64,000 nucleotides of DNA from Streptomyces spirodelae (GCF_017676385.1 NZ_JAFFZN010000030.1:36765-100764); one strand, 5' to 3'. Positions 24,405 through 33,567 are shown, numbered from the stretch's first letter. Translations and numbers: made by a program. The notes: generated from the letters alone by a model not told the origin.

Positions 24405-25316
24405 ATGAAGTTCCACAAGACCGCCGCAGCGGCAGCCGCTGTCCTGGCTCTCGCCGCCACCGCAGCCTGCGGTGGCAAGGAAGGCTCCGCGGGCGACAAG
24501 CCCAAGGACCAGACGGACGAGAAGGCGCTGCCCAAGTACGAGGTCGCCAAGGACGTCAAGATCGACTCGCCCGTCCTGAAGAAGGCCCAGAAGCGCGGCA
24601 AGATCGTCATCGGCGCCAAGGCCGACCAGCCCTACCTCGGCTTCCAGGACCAGTCGACCAAGAAGTACTCCGGCTTCGACATCGAGATCGCCAAGATGAT
24701 CGCGGCCGACCTGGGCTTCACCCCCAAGCAGATCGAGTGGAAGACGGTCGACTCCGGCGCTCGCGAGACCACTGTCTCCAAGGGCGACGTCGACCTCATG
24801 ATCGGTACCTACACGATCAACGACGAGCGCAAGAAGCAGATCGACTTCGCGGGTCCGTACTTCCACGCCGGTGCCTCGCTGCTCGTCCGCAAGGACGAGA
24901 AGGAGGTCACAGGCCCGGATTCCGTCAAGGGCAAGAAGGTCTGCTCCATCGTCGGCTCCACCCCGCTGCAGACCATCAAGGAGCCCAAGTACGGCGCCAA
25001 GGTCACGGAGCTGAGCAAGTACTCGGAGTGCGTCTCGCAGGTGCTCGACGGTCAGGTCGACGCGGTCACCACGGATGACGCGATCCTCATGGGGTATGCC
25101 GCGCAGAACCCCGGCAAGCTCAAGGTCGTCGGCAAGCCGTTCTCCGACGAGCCCTACGGCGTCGGTCTGAAGAAGGGCGACAAGGCGCTGCAGAAGGCCG
25201 TCGCCGACGCGCTCAAGAAGCACCAGGACAACGGCGACTACAAGAAGGCGTTCGAAGCGACGCTGGGCAAGTCCGGCTCCAAGTTCAAGACGCCGCCCGA
25301 GATCACCGAGAAGTGA
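24405..25316 (+). CDS. gluB: glutamate-type ABC transporter substrate-binding lipoprotein
   Basis: 303 aa. ATG at 24405 with AAGGGATG upstream; nearby ATG 24396 is less likely. Lipobox ATAAC with Cys22 after an Ala-rich core. Then a family 3 binding fold: GKIVIGAKADQPYLGF at its start, KYSGFDIEIAKMIAADLGF, the RETTVSKGDVDLMIGTYTIN hinge block and a C-terminal Lys-rich helix. It is anchored outside the membrane and hands ligand to GluC/GluD. A strong stem-loop follows at 25322-25365, which would favour higher levels of this protein than of the permeases. Confidence 0.93.
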   Translation: MKFHKTAAAAAAVLALAATAACGGKEGSAGDKPKDQTDEKALPKYEVAKDVKIDSPVLKKAQKRGKIVIGAKADQPYLGFQDQSTKKYSGFDIEIAKMIAADLGFTPKQIEWKTVDSGARETTVSKGDVDLMIGTYTINDERKKQIDFAGPYFHAGASLLVRKDEKEVTGPDSVKGKKVCSIVGSTPLQTIKEPKYGAKVTELSKYSECVSQVLDGQVDAVTTDDAILMGYAAQNPGKLKVVGKPFSDEPYGVGLKKGDKALQKAVADALKKHQDNGDYKKAFEATLGKSGSKFKTPPEITEK

Positions 25317-25321
25317 TGACC

Positions 25322-25365
25322 CACGCCCCGCTCCCCGGCGTCAGCGCCGCGCGGGGCGGGGCGTG
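25322..25365 (+). terminator. stem-loop between gluB and gluC
   Basis: CACGCCCCG (25322-25330) pairs with CGGGGCGTG (25357-25365). Inside, CCCC and GGCG (25333-25340) pair with CGCC and GGGG (25345-25356, with a small bulge). It starts 5 bases after the gluB stop. Such structures after binding-protein genes commonly give partial termination or 3'-end protection of mRNA. Confidence 0.7.
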
Positions 25366-25479
25366 ATTCTGTTCCGGGCACACCGTCTGCTCCGGCGTTC
25401 CCTCCCACCCGCCGGGTGACCAGCCCGTGCCCGGTCCGGCCTTTCCCGCCGCCCCTACGCGACTCCTCGCGGAGAATTC

Positions 25480-26127
25480 ATGAACGTACTTCTCGACAAC
25501 CTGGCGCTGTTCCGCGAGGGATTCCTCGGCACCTTGTGGCTGACGGTCGTCAGTGCGCTGCTCGCCCTGGTGCTCGGTCTGGTGATCGCGGGCTTCCGCG
25601 TCTCGCCTGTGCCCCCGCTGCGCATATTCGGCACACTGTGGGTCAACGTCCTGCGGAACACCCCGCTGACGCTGCTCTTCCTGGTGGCCTTCTTCGTCGT
25701 GCCCAAGGTGCTCTTCCCCGGCGTCGATTCCTTCATTCTGGCCGTGTGTGCGTGCGGCTTCTACACCTCGTCGTTCGTCGCCGAGGCCGTCCGTTCGGGC
25801 ATCAACACCGTGCCCATGGGCCAGGCGGAAGCCGCCCGCGCCATTGGCATGACCTTCACCCAGACCATGCGGATCGTGGTGCTCCCCCAGGCCACCCGTA
25901 CGGTCGTGCCCCCGATGAGCAGCATATTCATCGCCCTGACGAAGAACACCGCGATCGCCGGCGCCTTCGACAACGTCGACCTGTTCAACATCCAGAAGAC
26001 GCTGAGCAACGACGGTTACGACATCGCCGTGATCTTCGTCTGGATCACCCTGGGCTACCTGATCATCACCTACGCCATCAACGGCCTCTTCCGGCTGCTG
26101 GAGAACCGTCTGGAGGTCGCCCGATGA
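25480..26127 (+). CDS. gluC: glutamate-type ABC transporter permease
   Basis: 215 aa. ATG at 25480 with CGGAG five bases upstream. HisM/GlnP-type inner membrane permease with about five hydrophobic segments. The N-terminal ones are around residues 13-38 and 55-75. The EAA loop reads AARAIGMTFTQTMRIVVLPQA, the site that contacts the ATPase. Its stop overlaps the gluD start by four bases (ATGA), so translation of the two permeases is coupled. The 163 bases before it contain the gluB stem-loop and no clear promoter. Confidence 0.92.
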   Translation: MNVLLDNLALFREGFLGTLWLTVVSALLALVLGLVIAGFRVSPVPPLRIFGTLWVNVLRNTPLTLLFLVAFFVVPKVLFPGVDSFILAVCACGFYTSSFVAEAVRSGINTVPMGQAEAARAIGMTFTQTMRIVVLPQATRTVVPPMSSIFIALTKNTAIAGAFDNVDLFNIQKTLSNDGYDIAVIFVWITLGYLIITYAINGLFRLLENRLEVAR

Positions 26128-27017
26128 GTGCGAGCGTCCTGTTCGACGCGCCCGGCCCGAAGGCGCGCGTCCGCAACCTGATCTACTCCGTTGCCGGCAG
26201 CATCGGCCTCGTCGCCCTGATCGCCTGGGTCTGCTACCGGCTGTACGACAAGGGGCAGTTCGCGGGCGAGCTGTGGGACATCTTCAACTACGCGGGCATC
26301 CGGCAGAACATCTTCGATGCCCTGCTGTCCACCCTGAAGGTGTTCGCGCTGGCGGGCGTGTTCTCCCTGGCCTTCGCCGTGGTGCTGTGCGTGGCACGGC
26401 TGTCCGACCACAAGCCCGTGCGCTGGGTGGCCGTCGTCTTCATCGACCTGTTCCGGTCGATCCCGCTGCTCATCACCATCTTCGCCCTGTGGGTCGGCAT
26501 TCTCGGCGACATGACGCCCATGTGGGCGCTCGTGCTGGGCCTGACGATCTACAACGGCTGCGTCCAGGCCGAGGTGCTGCGCGCCGGGGTCAACGCGGTG
26601 CCCAAGGGACAGGTGGAAGCGGCCTACGCGCTCGGTCTGCGCAAGACCCAGGTGACCGCCTCGGTGCTGTTTCCGCAGGCCGTGCGCTCCATGCTGCCGT
26701 CGATCATCAGCCAGCTGGTGGTGACCCTGAAGGACACCTCGCTGGGCTACATCATCCTCTACCCGGAGCTGCTGTACTCGGCCAGGCTCATCGCCAACAA
26801 CACCCCGGTGGGTGGTGTCTATCCGACGGTGCAGACAGTCATCGTCTTCGGCGCGATCTACATCGGGCTGTGCCTCGTCCTGGCCTGGTTGGCGAAGTTC
26901 GTCGAACAGCGCGGGCGCAGGTCCAAGGCGGGAATCGTTCCTACGGCAGCCGAGCAGCCCGAGGAGGTCGCCGCTCCCGGGGACGTGGCAAAGCCGAGCG
27001 ACGTGTCCAAGGACTGA
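26124..27017 (+). CDS. gluD: glutamate-type ABC transporter permease
   Basis: 297 aa. ATG at 26124 overlapping the gluC stop. The permease domain carries an N-terminal extra helix (~20-40), about five further transmembrane segments, the PLLITIFALWVGIL core, and the EAA loop EAAYALGLRKTQVTASVLFP. The last ~35 residues are a hydrophilic Glu/Pro/Ala tail (TAAEQPEEVAAPG) not found in most homologues. It should pair with GluC as a heterodimer with two GluA subunits. A long imperfect hairpin at 27071-27110 ends the operon. Confidence 0.92.
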   Translation: MSASVLFDAPGPKARVRNLIYSVAGSIGLVALIAWVCYRLYDKGQFAGELWDIFNYAGIRQNIFDALLSTLKVFALAGVFSLAFAVVLCVARLSDHKPVRWVAVVFIDLFRSIPLLITIFALWVGILGDMTPMWALVLGLTIYNGCVQAEVLRAGVNAVPKGQVEAAYALGLRKTQVTASVLFPQAVRSMLPSIISQLVVTLKDTSLGYIILYPELLYSARLIANNTPVGGVYPTVQTVIVFGAIYIGLCLVLAWLAKFVEQRGRRSKAGIVPTAAEQPEEVAAPGDVAKPSDVSKD

Positions 27018-27070
27018 GCGAGTCCGGGACCCTGCCTCCCGTACACCAGTCCGCCGTACACCACTCCGGC

Positions 27071-27110
27071 GCGGTCCATGGCGCGGGCACTCGCCCGTTC
27101 CATGGGCCGC
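27071..27110 (+). terminator. gluABCD operon terminator
   Basis: Long imperfect stem: GCGGTCCATGG (27071-27081) pairs with CCATGGGCCGC (27100-27110) with one G-U pair, continued inside by CGGGC/GCCCG around ACTC. It lies 54 bases after gluD. Confidence 0.65.
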
Positions 27111-27243
27111 GTCGGCATCTTATGGCGTCACTTGACGCATGCTCAGGCAGTGGGTTGCATACCAGCGTGATCGTGCACCAGGCTCCACCACCGGAGAAAC
27201 CCGGCCCCCGTCAGCACCAGCAGGGCTGCGAGGTTTCCACACT

Positions 27244-28977
27244 GTGGATCCGGTGATCGTCGTCGGGGCCGGTCCCGTGGGACTCGCCCTTTCCTTCGCC
27301 CTCGCGCGGCACTCCGTTCCCTCCCTCGTCCTCGACTCCACCGACGGCAACCCGCCGGCTCGTGCGGCGCGCAGCTGCATACTGCGTCCGGACAGCGCTG
27401 CCGTGCTGCCCCCGCTTCCCGGGCTGCGCTGGCGCTCCTGGCGCACCCGGCGCCGCTCGCAGCAGGTCGAGCAGCTCGAGCTCGCACCGGAGCAGGCACC
27501 GGTGCACATCGAGCAGCACGTGCTGGAGCGCACGCTGCGCAGCGCGCTCGCTGAGGAGAAGCTGGCGCGGATCGTCACCGACAGCCATGTCGACCTGCTC
27601 GAACAGGACGCGACCGGTGTCACGGCACACACCCGGGGTCCCTCCGGCACCTGGTGGCGGGGCAGTTACGCCGTCGGCTGCGACGGTGCACGCTCGATGG
27701 TCCGCAAACTGCTCGGGGTGCGCTTCCCCGGACGTACGGCCGTCGAACGGCACGCTGTCGCGGCCCTGCGGGTGCGGCTGCCATGGGAGGAGGGGCAGTA
27801 CGACGAGGACGGCGCGTGGGAGCCGGGAGACGTGGGAGCGGCACTGCTGCACCGCGACCCGGGCGGTACGCCGGGTGAGGTGACGGCCCGCCCGCTGCCC
27901 CAGGGCCGGTGGCGGCTGGACTGGCTGCTGCCTCCGCGCGGCGATCTGGTGACGCCCGAGGAGATGCTGGAACGGGTGGCGGACACCCTCGCCGTCTGGT
28001 CCGAGGAGTCGTTGAGGGAGTCGGCCAAGGCGGCTGCCGCACCGGTCGGCGGCAGGGCCGGCAGAGCGGGCAGGCCCGGCACGCCTCGCCGGCCGGCCGC
28101 TGGGGGCGCACCAGGAGCCGGCCCCGACGAAACGCGTGCGAGCAGCGGCATCGGGCCGTACGAGCTCGTCGACACCGGTGTGCACACCGCGCACCAGCGA
28201 CTGGCCCGGCACTGGCGTGTGGACCGCGTCTTCCTCGCCGGGGACGCCGCACACCTGACCGGTGCGCTGGGGGTGCAGTCCGTCGACGAAGGACTGCGGG
28301 ACGCCTCCAACCTGGCCTGGAAACTCGCGCTGGCCTGGCACCACGGTCACGGCGCGGCGGCGGACACCCTGCTGGACAGCTACGAGACGGAACGGCGCGG
28401 CGCCATGGTCGCCCGGCTGCGCGCCGTCGACCAGGCGCTGCCGGTCGTACGCCGCGGCGGTGGACTGCGCGCGCTGCTGCCCGGTGGCGCACGCACTCAC
28501 CTCGGCCTGCTGACCGACGGCCACCTCGGGCGGGGGCTGCTGGGAGCCCCGCCCGCCTACACCCGTACGCCGTTGACTCCGGCGCGCGGAAGTGTTGCCG
28601 AGGTGACCGTCGGGACGGCGCCGGGAGCACCCGTGTGCGACGTCTCCGTCACGGCTACTGACGGCTCACGCGGCGCCCTGCACGAATGGCTGGGCGGCGC
28701 GGGCGGAGAGCTGCTGGTGCTGCTGGTGGCACCCGGCACCGGGGTCTGGGACAGCCGGCACTGGCTCACAGCGGGCATGATGCCCGAACTGGCCTCCGCT
28801 GTCGCCGGGTTGCCGCTGCGCGCCACTCTGCTGGTCGCCGAGAGCTACCCCGGGGCGGCAGCCCACACCGTGCTGGCCATCCGCGCCGACGGTCATCTGG
28901 CAGCCGCCTTCCCGGCAGGACGCTTCAACGCCCTGCGCACCTGCGCGGAGGCCGTACGCGGAGGGGCGTACTCGTGA
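27244..28977 (+). CDS. FAD-dependent monooxygenase (PheA/TetX-like)
   Basis: 577 aa from GTG 27244 (VDPVIVVGAGPVGLALS); GAGG lies 10 bases upstream. A longer reading from ATG 27139 would add 35 residues with no domain. Rossmann GxGxxG at residues 8-13, a DG motif in AVGCDGARSMVRKL, and the third flavin motif GDAAH at 333-337 followed by DEGLRDASNLAWKLALAW. The usual P..GQGMN segment after GDAAH reads LTGALGVQSVDEG, an unusual active-site loop. A C-terminal thioredoxin-like domain of ~180 residues completes the class A hydroxylase layout. An Ala/Gly/Pro insertion (~265-300) interrupts the middle. Substrate unknown; no biosynthetic genes are adjacent. Confidence 0.82.
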   Translation: MDPVIVVGAGPVGLALSFALARHSVPSLVLDSTDGNPPARAARSCILRPDSAAVLPPLPGLRWRSWRTRRRSQQVEQLELAPEQAPVHIEQHVLERTLRSALAEEKLARIVTDSHVDLLEQDATGVTAHTRGPSGTWWRGSYAVGCDGARSMVRKLLGVRFPGRTAVERHAVAALRVRLPWEEGQYDEDGAWEPGDVGAALLHRDPGGTPGEVTARPLPQGRWRLDWLLPPRGDLVTPEEMLERVADTLAVWSEESLRESAKAAAAPVGGRAGRAGRPGTPRRPAAGGAPGAGPDETRASSGIGPYELVDTGVHTAHQRLARHWRVDRVFLAGDAAHLTGALGVQSVDEGLRDASNLAWKLALAWHHGHGAAADTLLDSYETERRGAMVARLRAVDQALPVVRRGGGLRALLPGGARTHLGLLTDGHLGRGLLGAPPAYTRTPLTPARGSVAEVTVGTAPGAPVCDVSVTATDGSRGALHEWLGGAGGELLVLLVAPGTGVWDSRHWLTAGMMPELASAVAGLPLRATLLVAESYPGAAAHTVLAIRADGHLAAAFPAGRFNALRTCAEAVRGGAYS

Positions 28978-29047
28978 GAGGCGTGCGCTCTCGCCACCCG
29001 GGTTGCTCTTAGAAAGCTCTTAGCCGCCCTCTCCATGCTGATCAACC

Positions 29048-31213
29048 ATGGAAGAACCGGAGAACACCCCACACAGGGAGACGCAACAACCGGGGGCCGC
29101 CCATCGGCGGACCGACGGCCGGCAGCCGACCGCCCGCCACCAGCCGACCGTCGGCCATCGGCGAAGCGGACACAGGGACAACGCCGGAGCCGCGCGCAGG
29201 CGCCGCAACCGCGTCCTCGGGATCGCAGCGGCGCTCACCGTTACGGCCACCACCGCCTCGGCGGGTTACGCCGCATTCGCAGGCCCCGGCTCCGGCCCCG
29301 GCCGGCACACCCCCGGCTCCGCGCCACCCCGCGTCCACGGAAGCGCGGTCGACATCCCGGTGGCGGGCGGCACCACCACGGTCGACACCGCATCGCTGCG
29401 GGTGACCGGCCGTACCGACAGCGGCGCGGCCGTACCGGTCTCCGGCGCGGCTGCCCACGCCGAGAAGCTGGGCGAGCCGAGCCCCGTCAAGGTCGACGGC
29501 ACCCGGGCCTCCTGGTCGTACCCCGCCAAGGGGCTGAGGGTGACGGCGACCGGCGCACGGGGACGGCTGCGTATGACAGTGCGCTCGCAGCGGGACGGGA
29601 CGCTCGCATGGCCGGTCACCGGCAAGGGCGCCGGGACGGGCGGGAAGGACGCCGCGCTGCAGGTGCCCCGCGGTGAGGGGCTGTCCGTACCGGCCAGGGA
29701 CCCGTTCTGGAACTCCGAGCAGGCGGGCCTCGCCGGCACCGAGGCCGACCTGGCCACCGGCTCCCTCACCCTGCCGCTGTGGGGCTACACCGCGCGAGGA
29801 CACGGCGTCAGCTATCTCGTCCCCGAGAGCGTGGGCACCTCACTCGCCTTCGCCTCCACGGGCGGAAAGCTGCACGCGACCGCCAAGCATGCATTCTCGC
29901 GCCGGGAGAAGACCCTCGACTACACCGTCACCTTCTCCCTCACCTCGGCCTCACCCGTCGCACCGGCCGTCGACTATCACCGCTGGCTCCGCGAGCACGG
30001 CCAACTGCACACGCTCAAGCAGAAGATCGCCGAGAACCCCCGGGTCGCGAAGCTGCTCGGCGCCCAACACGTCTATCTCTGGGGCAAGGCCCGGAGCGCG
30101 CAAGCCGTGCGCAGGCTGCGCGAACAGGGCAGCACCCGGCTGTGGCTCGGCTACGACGCCGACGGCCGTCCCATGAGCAGGAAGGCGGTGACGGCGGCGA
30201 AGAAGCAGGGCTATCTCGTCGGCCCCTACGACTCCTACGCCAACGGCCAGGACCCGAAGTCCGCCGACACCCCGGTTGCGAAGTGGCCCGGATCGGTCTA
30301 CCCCGACTACTGCGTACGCAACTGGAAGGGCGAGCTCAAGACGGGGTTCGGCGGTCGCGGCTGCTACATGAGCTCGGAGGCGTTCGCCAAGTCCGAGCCC
30401 ACGAAGCACTATCTGGCCGCACATACGAGGGAGATCACCAAGAACGGCGCCAACAGCGTCTTCCTGGACGTGGACGCCGCCGGCGAGCTCTTCAGCGACT
30501 TCTCCGAGGCTCACCCGATGACCAAGAAGCAGGACCGGGCCAACCGGATGGCGCGCATGCGCGCCCTCGCCGACAAGAAGGGCTTCGTCGTCGGCTCGGA
30601 GTCCGCCGTCTCCTGGTCCGCACCGGTGCTCGCGTTCGACCACGGCGCACAGACCCCGGTCAACGACGGCCTGTGGGCCTTCCAGAAGGACAAGGAGAAG
30701 TGGGGCGGCTACTATCCGGCCAACGCGCCCGGCCAGTTCTTCAAGCCGGCCAAGCTGCCCGCTTCACTGGCGAAGTCGATGTTCGATCCGGCCTATCGGG
30801 TGCCGCTGTACGAGACGGCGCTGCACGACTCGGTGGTCAACACGGACCGCTGGGAGATCCCCTACGACAAGCTCCCGGCACAGAAGTCGGACCGCGCGCT
30901 GATGTCGGTGCTCTACAACACCCCGCTCAACTTCGTGCTGGGAGACGCGAACCTGGAATCGACGGGTAAGGAGATGGCCAGGCTGCAGCGCTACTTCGCG
31001 CCTCTGCACCGGGCGGCGGGCACCGAACGGATGACGGACTTCCGCCGGCTGACCGGCGACCACCAGGTCCAGCGTTCCGTGTTCGGGCGCGGCACCCTCA
31101 CCGTGACGGCCAACTTCGGCACCAAGGCATACGCCGGGCTCCCGGGCGGTTGCGTGGACGCGAAGCTGAAGAACGAGTCCAAGGCACGGCGTCTCTGCCC
31201 GTCCCGGGGCTGA
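29048..31213 (+). CDS. secreted or membrane-anchored glycoside hydrolase-like protein
   Basis: 721 aa. ATG at 29048 without a recognisable RBS. A ~50-residue Arg/His/Gln-rich cytoplasmic leader precedes a hydrophobic signal/anchor (RVLGIAAALTVTATTASAG, ~55-75). A beta-sandwich-like region (~95-300) is followed by a probable TIM barrel: LWGYTARGHGVSYLVPE, VYLWGKARSAQAVRRL, RLWLGYDADGRP, and VFLDVDAAGE with Asp474 and Asp476 as plausible catalytic acids. The layout resembles uncharacterised actinobacterial glycoside hydrolases related to GH101-like barrels. Family and substrate cannot be fixed by eye. Confidence 0.65.
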   Translation: MEEPENTPHRETQQPGAAHRRTDGRQPTARHQPTVGHRRSGHRDNAGAARRRRNRVLGIAAALTVTATTASAGYAAFAGPGSGPGRHTPGSAPPRVHGSAVDIPVAGGTTTVDTASLRVTGRTDSGAAVPVSGAAAHAEKLGEPSPVKVDGTRASWSYPAKGLRVTATGARGRLRMTVRSQRDGTLAWPVTGKGAGTGGKDAALQVPRGEGLSVPARDPFWNSEQAGLAGTEADLATGSLTLPLWGYTARGHGVSYLVPESVGTSLAFASTGGKLHATAKHAFSRREKTLDYTVTFSLTSASPVAPAVDYHRWLREHGQLHTLKQKIAENPRVAKLLGAQHVYLWGKARSAQAVRRLREQGSTRLWLGYDADGRPMSRKAVTAAKKQGYLVGPYDSYANGQDPKSADTPVAKWPGSVYPDYCVRNWKGELKTGFGGRGCYMSSEAFAKSEPTKHYLAAHTREITKNGANSVFLDVDAAGELFSDFSEAHPMTKKQDRANRMARMRALADKKGFVVGSESAVSWSAPVLAFDHGAQTPVNDGLWAFQKDKEKWGGYYPANAPGQFFKPAKLPASLAKSMFDPAYRVPLYETALHDSVVNTDRWEIPYDKLPAQKSDRALMSVLYNTPLNFVLGDANLESTGKEMARLQRYFAPLHRAAGTERMTDFRRLTGDHQVQRSVFGRGTLTVTANFGTKAYAGLPGGCVDAKLKNESKARRLCPSRG

Positions 31214-31280
31214 GCACACACACCGTGGACCGGCCGCGGAGTGCGTGCACTCCGATGGACTGCCGCCATCCAGCACCGGC

Positions 31281-31318
31281 CACCGGCACCGGGCATCCTC
31301 CGGCCCGAGGTGCCGGTG
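31281..31318. terminator. terminator between glycoside hydrolase and recX
   Basis: CACCGGCA (31281-31288) pairs with TGCCGGTG (31311-31318); GGGC/GCCC (31291-31294, 31303-31306) extend the stem inside. It lies between convergent genes ending at 31213 and 31348. Confidence 0.6.
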
Positions 31319-31347
31319 CGCCCGCCGCTCCGCCCCGGAGTGCGGCC

Positions 31348-32064
31348 TCACCCGCCGGGGAAGTGCTCCTCCAACAACTCCGGGTCTTCGCCCTCCTCCT
31401 CCAGCGCGCGCCGGACGACCCGGAGGGCAAGACCCTCGGAGTAGCCCTTGCGGGCCAGCATTCCGGCGAGCCGTCGCAGGCGCTTTTCTCTGTCGAGCCC
31501 CCTGGTGGAGCGCAGCTTGCGCGCCACCAGAGCGCGTGCCGTCTCCTCCTCCTGCCCGGAGTCGAGCCGGCCGACGGCCTCGTCGATCACCGTGGAGTCC
31601 ACGCCCTTGGTCCGCAGCTCGCGCGCGAGTGCTCTGCGGGCCAGTCCCCGGCTGTGGTGCCGGGATTCCACCCAGGCGTCGGCGAAGGCGGCATCGTCGA
31701 TGAGGCCGACGTCCTCGAATCTGGCCAGCACCTCCTCGGCCGCCTCCTCGGGCACCTCCCGCTTGCTCAGCGCGTCGGCGAGTTGCCGGCGCGTCCTGGG
31801 CGTGCCGGTGAGCAGCCGCAGGCAGATGGCTCTGGCCCGCTCGACCGGGTCCTTCGGCTCGGCTTCCCGCTCCGGGGCCCGGTCCCCGGCCGGGCCCCGG
31901 CCCTCACGCCGGGGTGACGCAGGCGATGGCCCCGCTTCGGCCCTCGACAAAGCGGGACCATCGCCGTCCTGGATGTCCGCCACCATGCCCTCGCCCCGAG
32001 GGGCGGAGGACGGCGGCGGGTCCGGGGAAGGGGTGTACTCCGGCCAGTCGCTGCGCCGTGTCAC
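31348..32064 (-). CDS. recX: regulatory protein RecX
   Basis: 238 aa. GTG at 32064, three bases beyond the recA stop, so co-transcribed and probably translationally coupled. The first ~75 residues are a Pro/Glu/Arg-rich extension absent from shorter RecX proteins. The RecX fold of three-helix repeats follows: LLTGTPRTRRQLADALSKRE, then FADAWVESRHHSRGLARRAL (the family's RRG.G.RRL-like core) and RLAGMLARKGYSEGLAL. RecX binds RecA filaments and restrains recombinase and coprotease activity. The recA-recX arrangement is standard in actinobacteria. Confidence 0.93.
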   Translation of the reverse strand: MTRRSDWPEYTPSPDPPPSSAPRGEGMVADIQDGDGPALSRAEAGPSPASPRREGRGPAGDRAPEREAEPKDPVERARAICLRLLTGTPRTRRQLADALSKREVPEEAAEEVLARFEDVGLIDDAAFADAWVESRHHSRGLARRALARELRTKGVDSTVIDEAVGRLDSGQEEETARALVARKLRSTRGLDREKRLRRLAGMLARKGYSEGLALRVVRRALEEEGEDPELLEEHFPGG

Positions 32065-32067
32065 GGA

Positions 32068-33234
32068 CTAGCTCTTGGCCGCGGCGGCCTTGGACGCCTT
32101 GCTCGTCTTCGCCGCCTTGGCCGCCGGGGCCGGGACAGCCTTGGCCGCTGCCGCTTCCGCGGCGTCCGTCCCCGCAGGAGCCGCTACCGGGGCGCTGCCT
32201 GCGGCGTCCGCTCCGGGCTCGCCCGCCGGCTCCTGCGGCTGTACGCCGATACCCAGCTTCTCCTTGATCTTCTTCTCGATCTCGTTGGCGAGGTCGGGGT
32301 TGTCCCGCAGGAAGTTGCGGGCGTTCTCCTTGCCCTGGCCGAGCTGATCGCCCTCATAGGTGTACCAGGCGCCGGACTTGCGGATGAAGCCGTTCTCCAC
32401 GCCCATGTCGATCAGGCCGCCCTCGCGGCTGATCCCCATGCCGTAGAGGATGTCGAACTCGGCCTGCTTGAAGGGCGGTGCCACCTTGTTCTTGACGACC
32501 TTGACGCGGGTGCGGTTACCGACAGCCTCGGTACCGTCCTTCAAGGTCTCGATGCGGCGGATGTCGAGCCGCACCGAGGCGTAGAACTTCAGCGCGCGGC
32601 CACCGGTGGTGGTCTCCGGCGAGCCGAACATCACGCCGACCTTCTCGCGGAGCTGGTTGATGAAGATCGCGGTGGTCTTGGACTGGTTGAGCGCACCGGC
32701 GATCTTCCGCAGCGCCTGGCTCATCAGCCGGGCCTGGAGACCGACATGGGAGTCGCCCATCTCGCCCTCGATCTCGGCGCGGGGCACCAGGGCCGCCACC
32801 GAGTCGACGATGATCAGGTCGAGCGCGCCGGAGCGGATCAGCATGTCGGTGATCTCGAGGGCCTGCTCGCCGTTGTCCGGCTGGGAGAGGATCAGTGCGT
32901 CGGTGTCGACGCCGAGACGCTTGGCGTACTCGGGGTCCAGCGCGTGCTCGGCGTCCACGAAGGCGACCGTACCGCCCGCCTTCTGGGCGTTGGCCACCGC
33001 GTGCAGAGTCAGGGTCGTCTTACCGGAGGACTCCGGTCCGTACACCTCGACGACGCGGCCGCGCGGGAGGCCGCCGACCCCGAGGGCCACGTCAAGGGCG
33101 GTCGACCCGGTGGGGATGACCTCGACCGGCTCGTTCGGCCGCTCGCCCATGCGCATCACGGCGCCTTTGCCGAATTGCCGTTCAATCTGCGCGAGCGCGG
33201 CGTCGAGCGCCTTCTCGCGGTCGGTTCCTGCCAT
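32068..33234 (-). CDS. recA: recombinase RecA
   Basis: 388 aa. ATG at 33234 (MAGTDREKALDAALAQIE), GGGTGG eight bases upstream. Walker A GPESSGKTT at 66-74; the rest of the core, including L2-loop EKVGVMFGSPETT and KFYASVRLDIRRIE, is standard. It forms filaments on ssDNA for strand exchange and triggers LexA autocleavage. The C-terminal tail from ~335 is long, Ala/Lys-rich and low complexity (KAVPAPAAKAAKTSKASKA) compared with the acidic tail of E. coli RecA. Control: a LexA-type box lies 135 bases upstream at 33369-33380. recX follows three bases after the stop. Confidence 0.98.
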   Translation of the reverse strand: MAGTDREKALDAALAQIERQFGKGAVMRMGERPNEPVEVIPTGSTALDVALGVGGLPRGRVVEVYGPESSGKTTLTLHAVANAQKAGGTVAFVDAEHALDPEYAKRLGVDTDALILSQPDNGEQALEITDMLIRSGALDLIIVDSVAALVPRAEIEGEMGDSHVGLQARLMSQALRKIAGALNQSKTTAIFINQLREKVGVMFGSPETTTGGRALKFYASVRLDIRRIETLKDGTEAVGNRTRVKVVKNKVAPPFKQAEFDILYGMGISREGGLIDMGVENGFIRKSGAWYTYEGDQLGQGKENARNFLRDNPDLANEIEKKIKEKLGIGVQPQEPAGEPGADAAGSAPVAAPAGTDAAEAAAAKAVPAPAAKAAKTSKASKAAAAKS

Positions 33235-33361
33235 GGGTGCCACCCGGTTGTTTGCTTGAGTCGATCGCTTCACGTCTCAAGACGCTAGCGCCTGCCACTG
33301 ACAATCGGTCCGGACCCGCGCTCACTGGGCCGTGGCCTGAGCGGGCGTGCTCGCCGGAGCC

Positions 33362-33394
33362 TCTATAAGAATCCATGTTCGATTTTGGCGTCAA
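33362..33394 (-). promoter_or_regulatory. recA promoter with LexA/SOS box
   Basis: On the minus strand GAACATGGATTC (33380-33369) matches the Gram-positive SOS pattern GAAC-N4-GTTC with one change. It is flanked by TTGACG (33394-33389) upstream and TATAGA (33367-33362) downstream. The 21-base spacing between the last two is long, so the exact -10 is uncertain; the box position over the promoter fits LexA repression. Confidence 0.75.
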
Positions 33395-33539
33395 GTCACC
33401 CCGCCTCCCTGTGGAAAACGCGGAAAACCGCAGGTCAGGAACGTGCCAATAGACATGCCAGTGACCGTACGCCGAGCACGGGCCGCCCCGTCCGTCGTCC
33501 GGCTACGGCCCCCGAAGGCGAAGAGCGTCACACGCACGG

Positions 33540-33556
33540 CCGGAGCGAAGCTCCGG
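33540..33556 (-). terminator. hairpin after the DUF3046 gene
   Basis: CCGGAGC (33540-33546) and GCTCCGG (33550-33556) with a GAA loop, 11 bases beyond the DUF3046 stop on the minus strand. It separates that gene from recA. Confidence 0.6.
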
Positions 33557-33567
33557 TACACGGGGGC

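Larger units (their letters stand above)
33235..33567. promoter_or_regulatory. recA upstream region (333 bases without a gene)
   Basis: It contains the recA leader, the SOS box and promoter candidate (33362-33394), and the hairpin at 33540-33556 that ends the DUF3046 gene. No further gene is supported. Confidence 0.6.

Noticed and set aside
27244..31213. Natural-product cluster built on the monooxygenase and glycoside hydrolase
   Set aside because: No PKS, NRPS, terpene synthase or tailoring set is adjacent; neighbours are core transport and repair genes.
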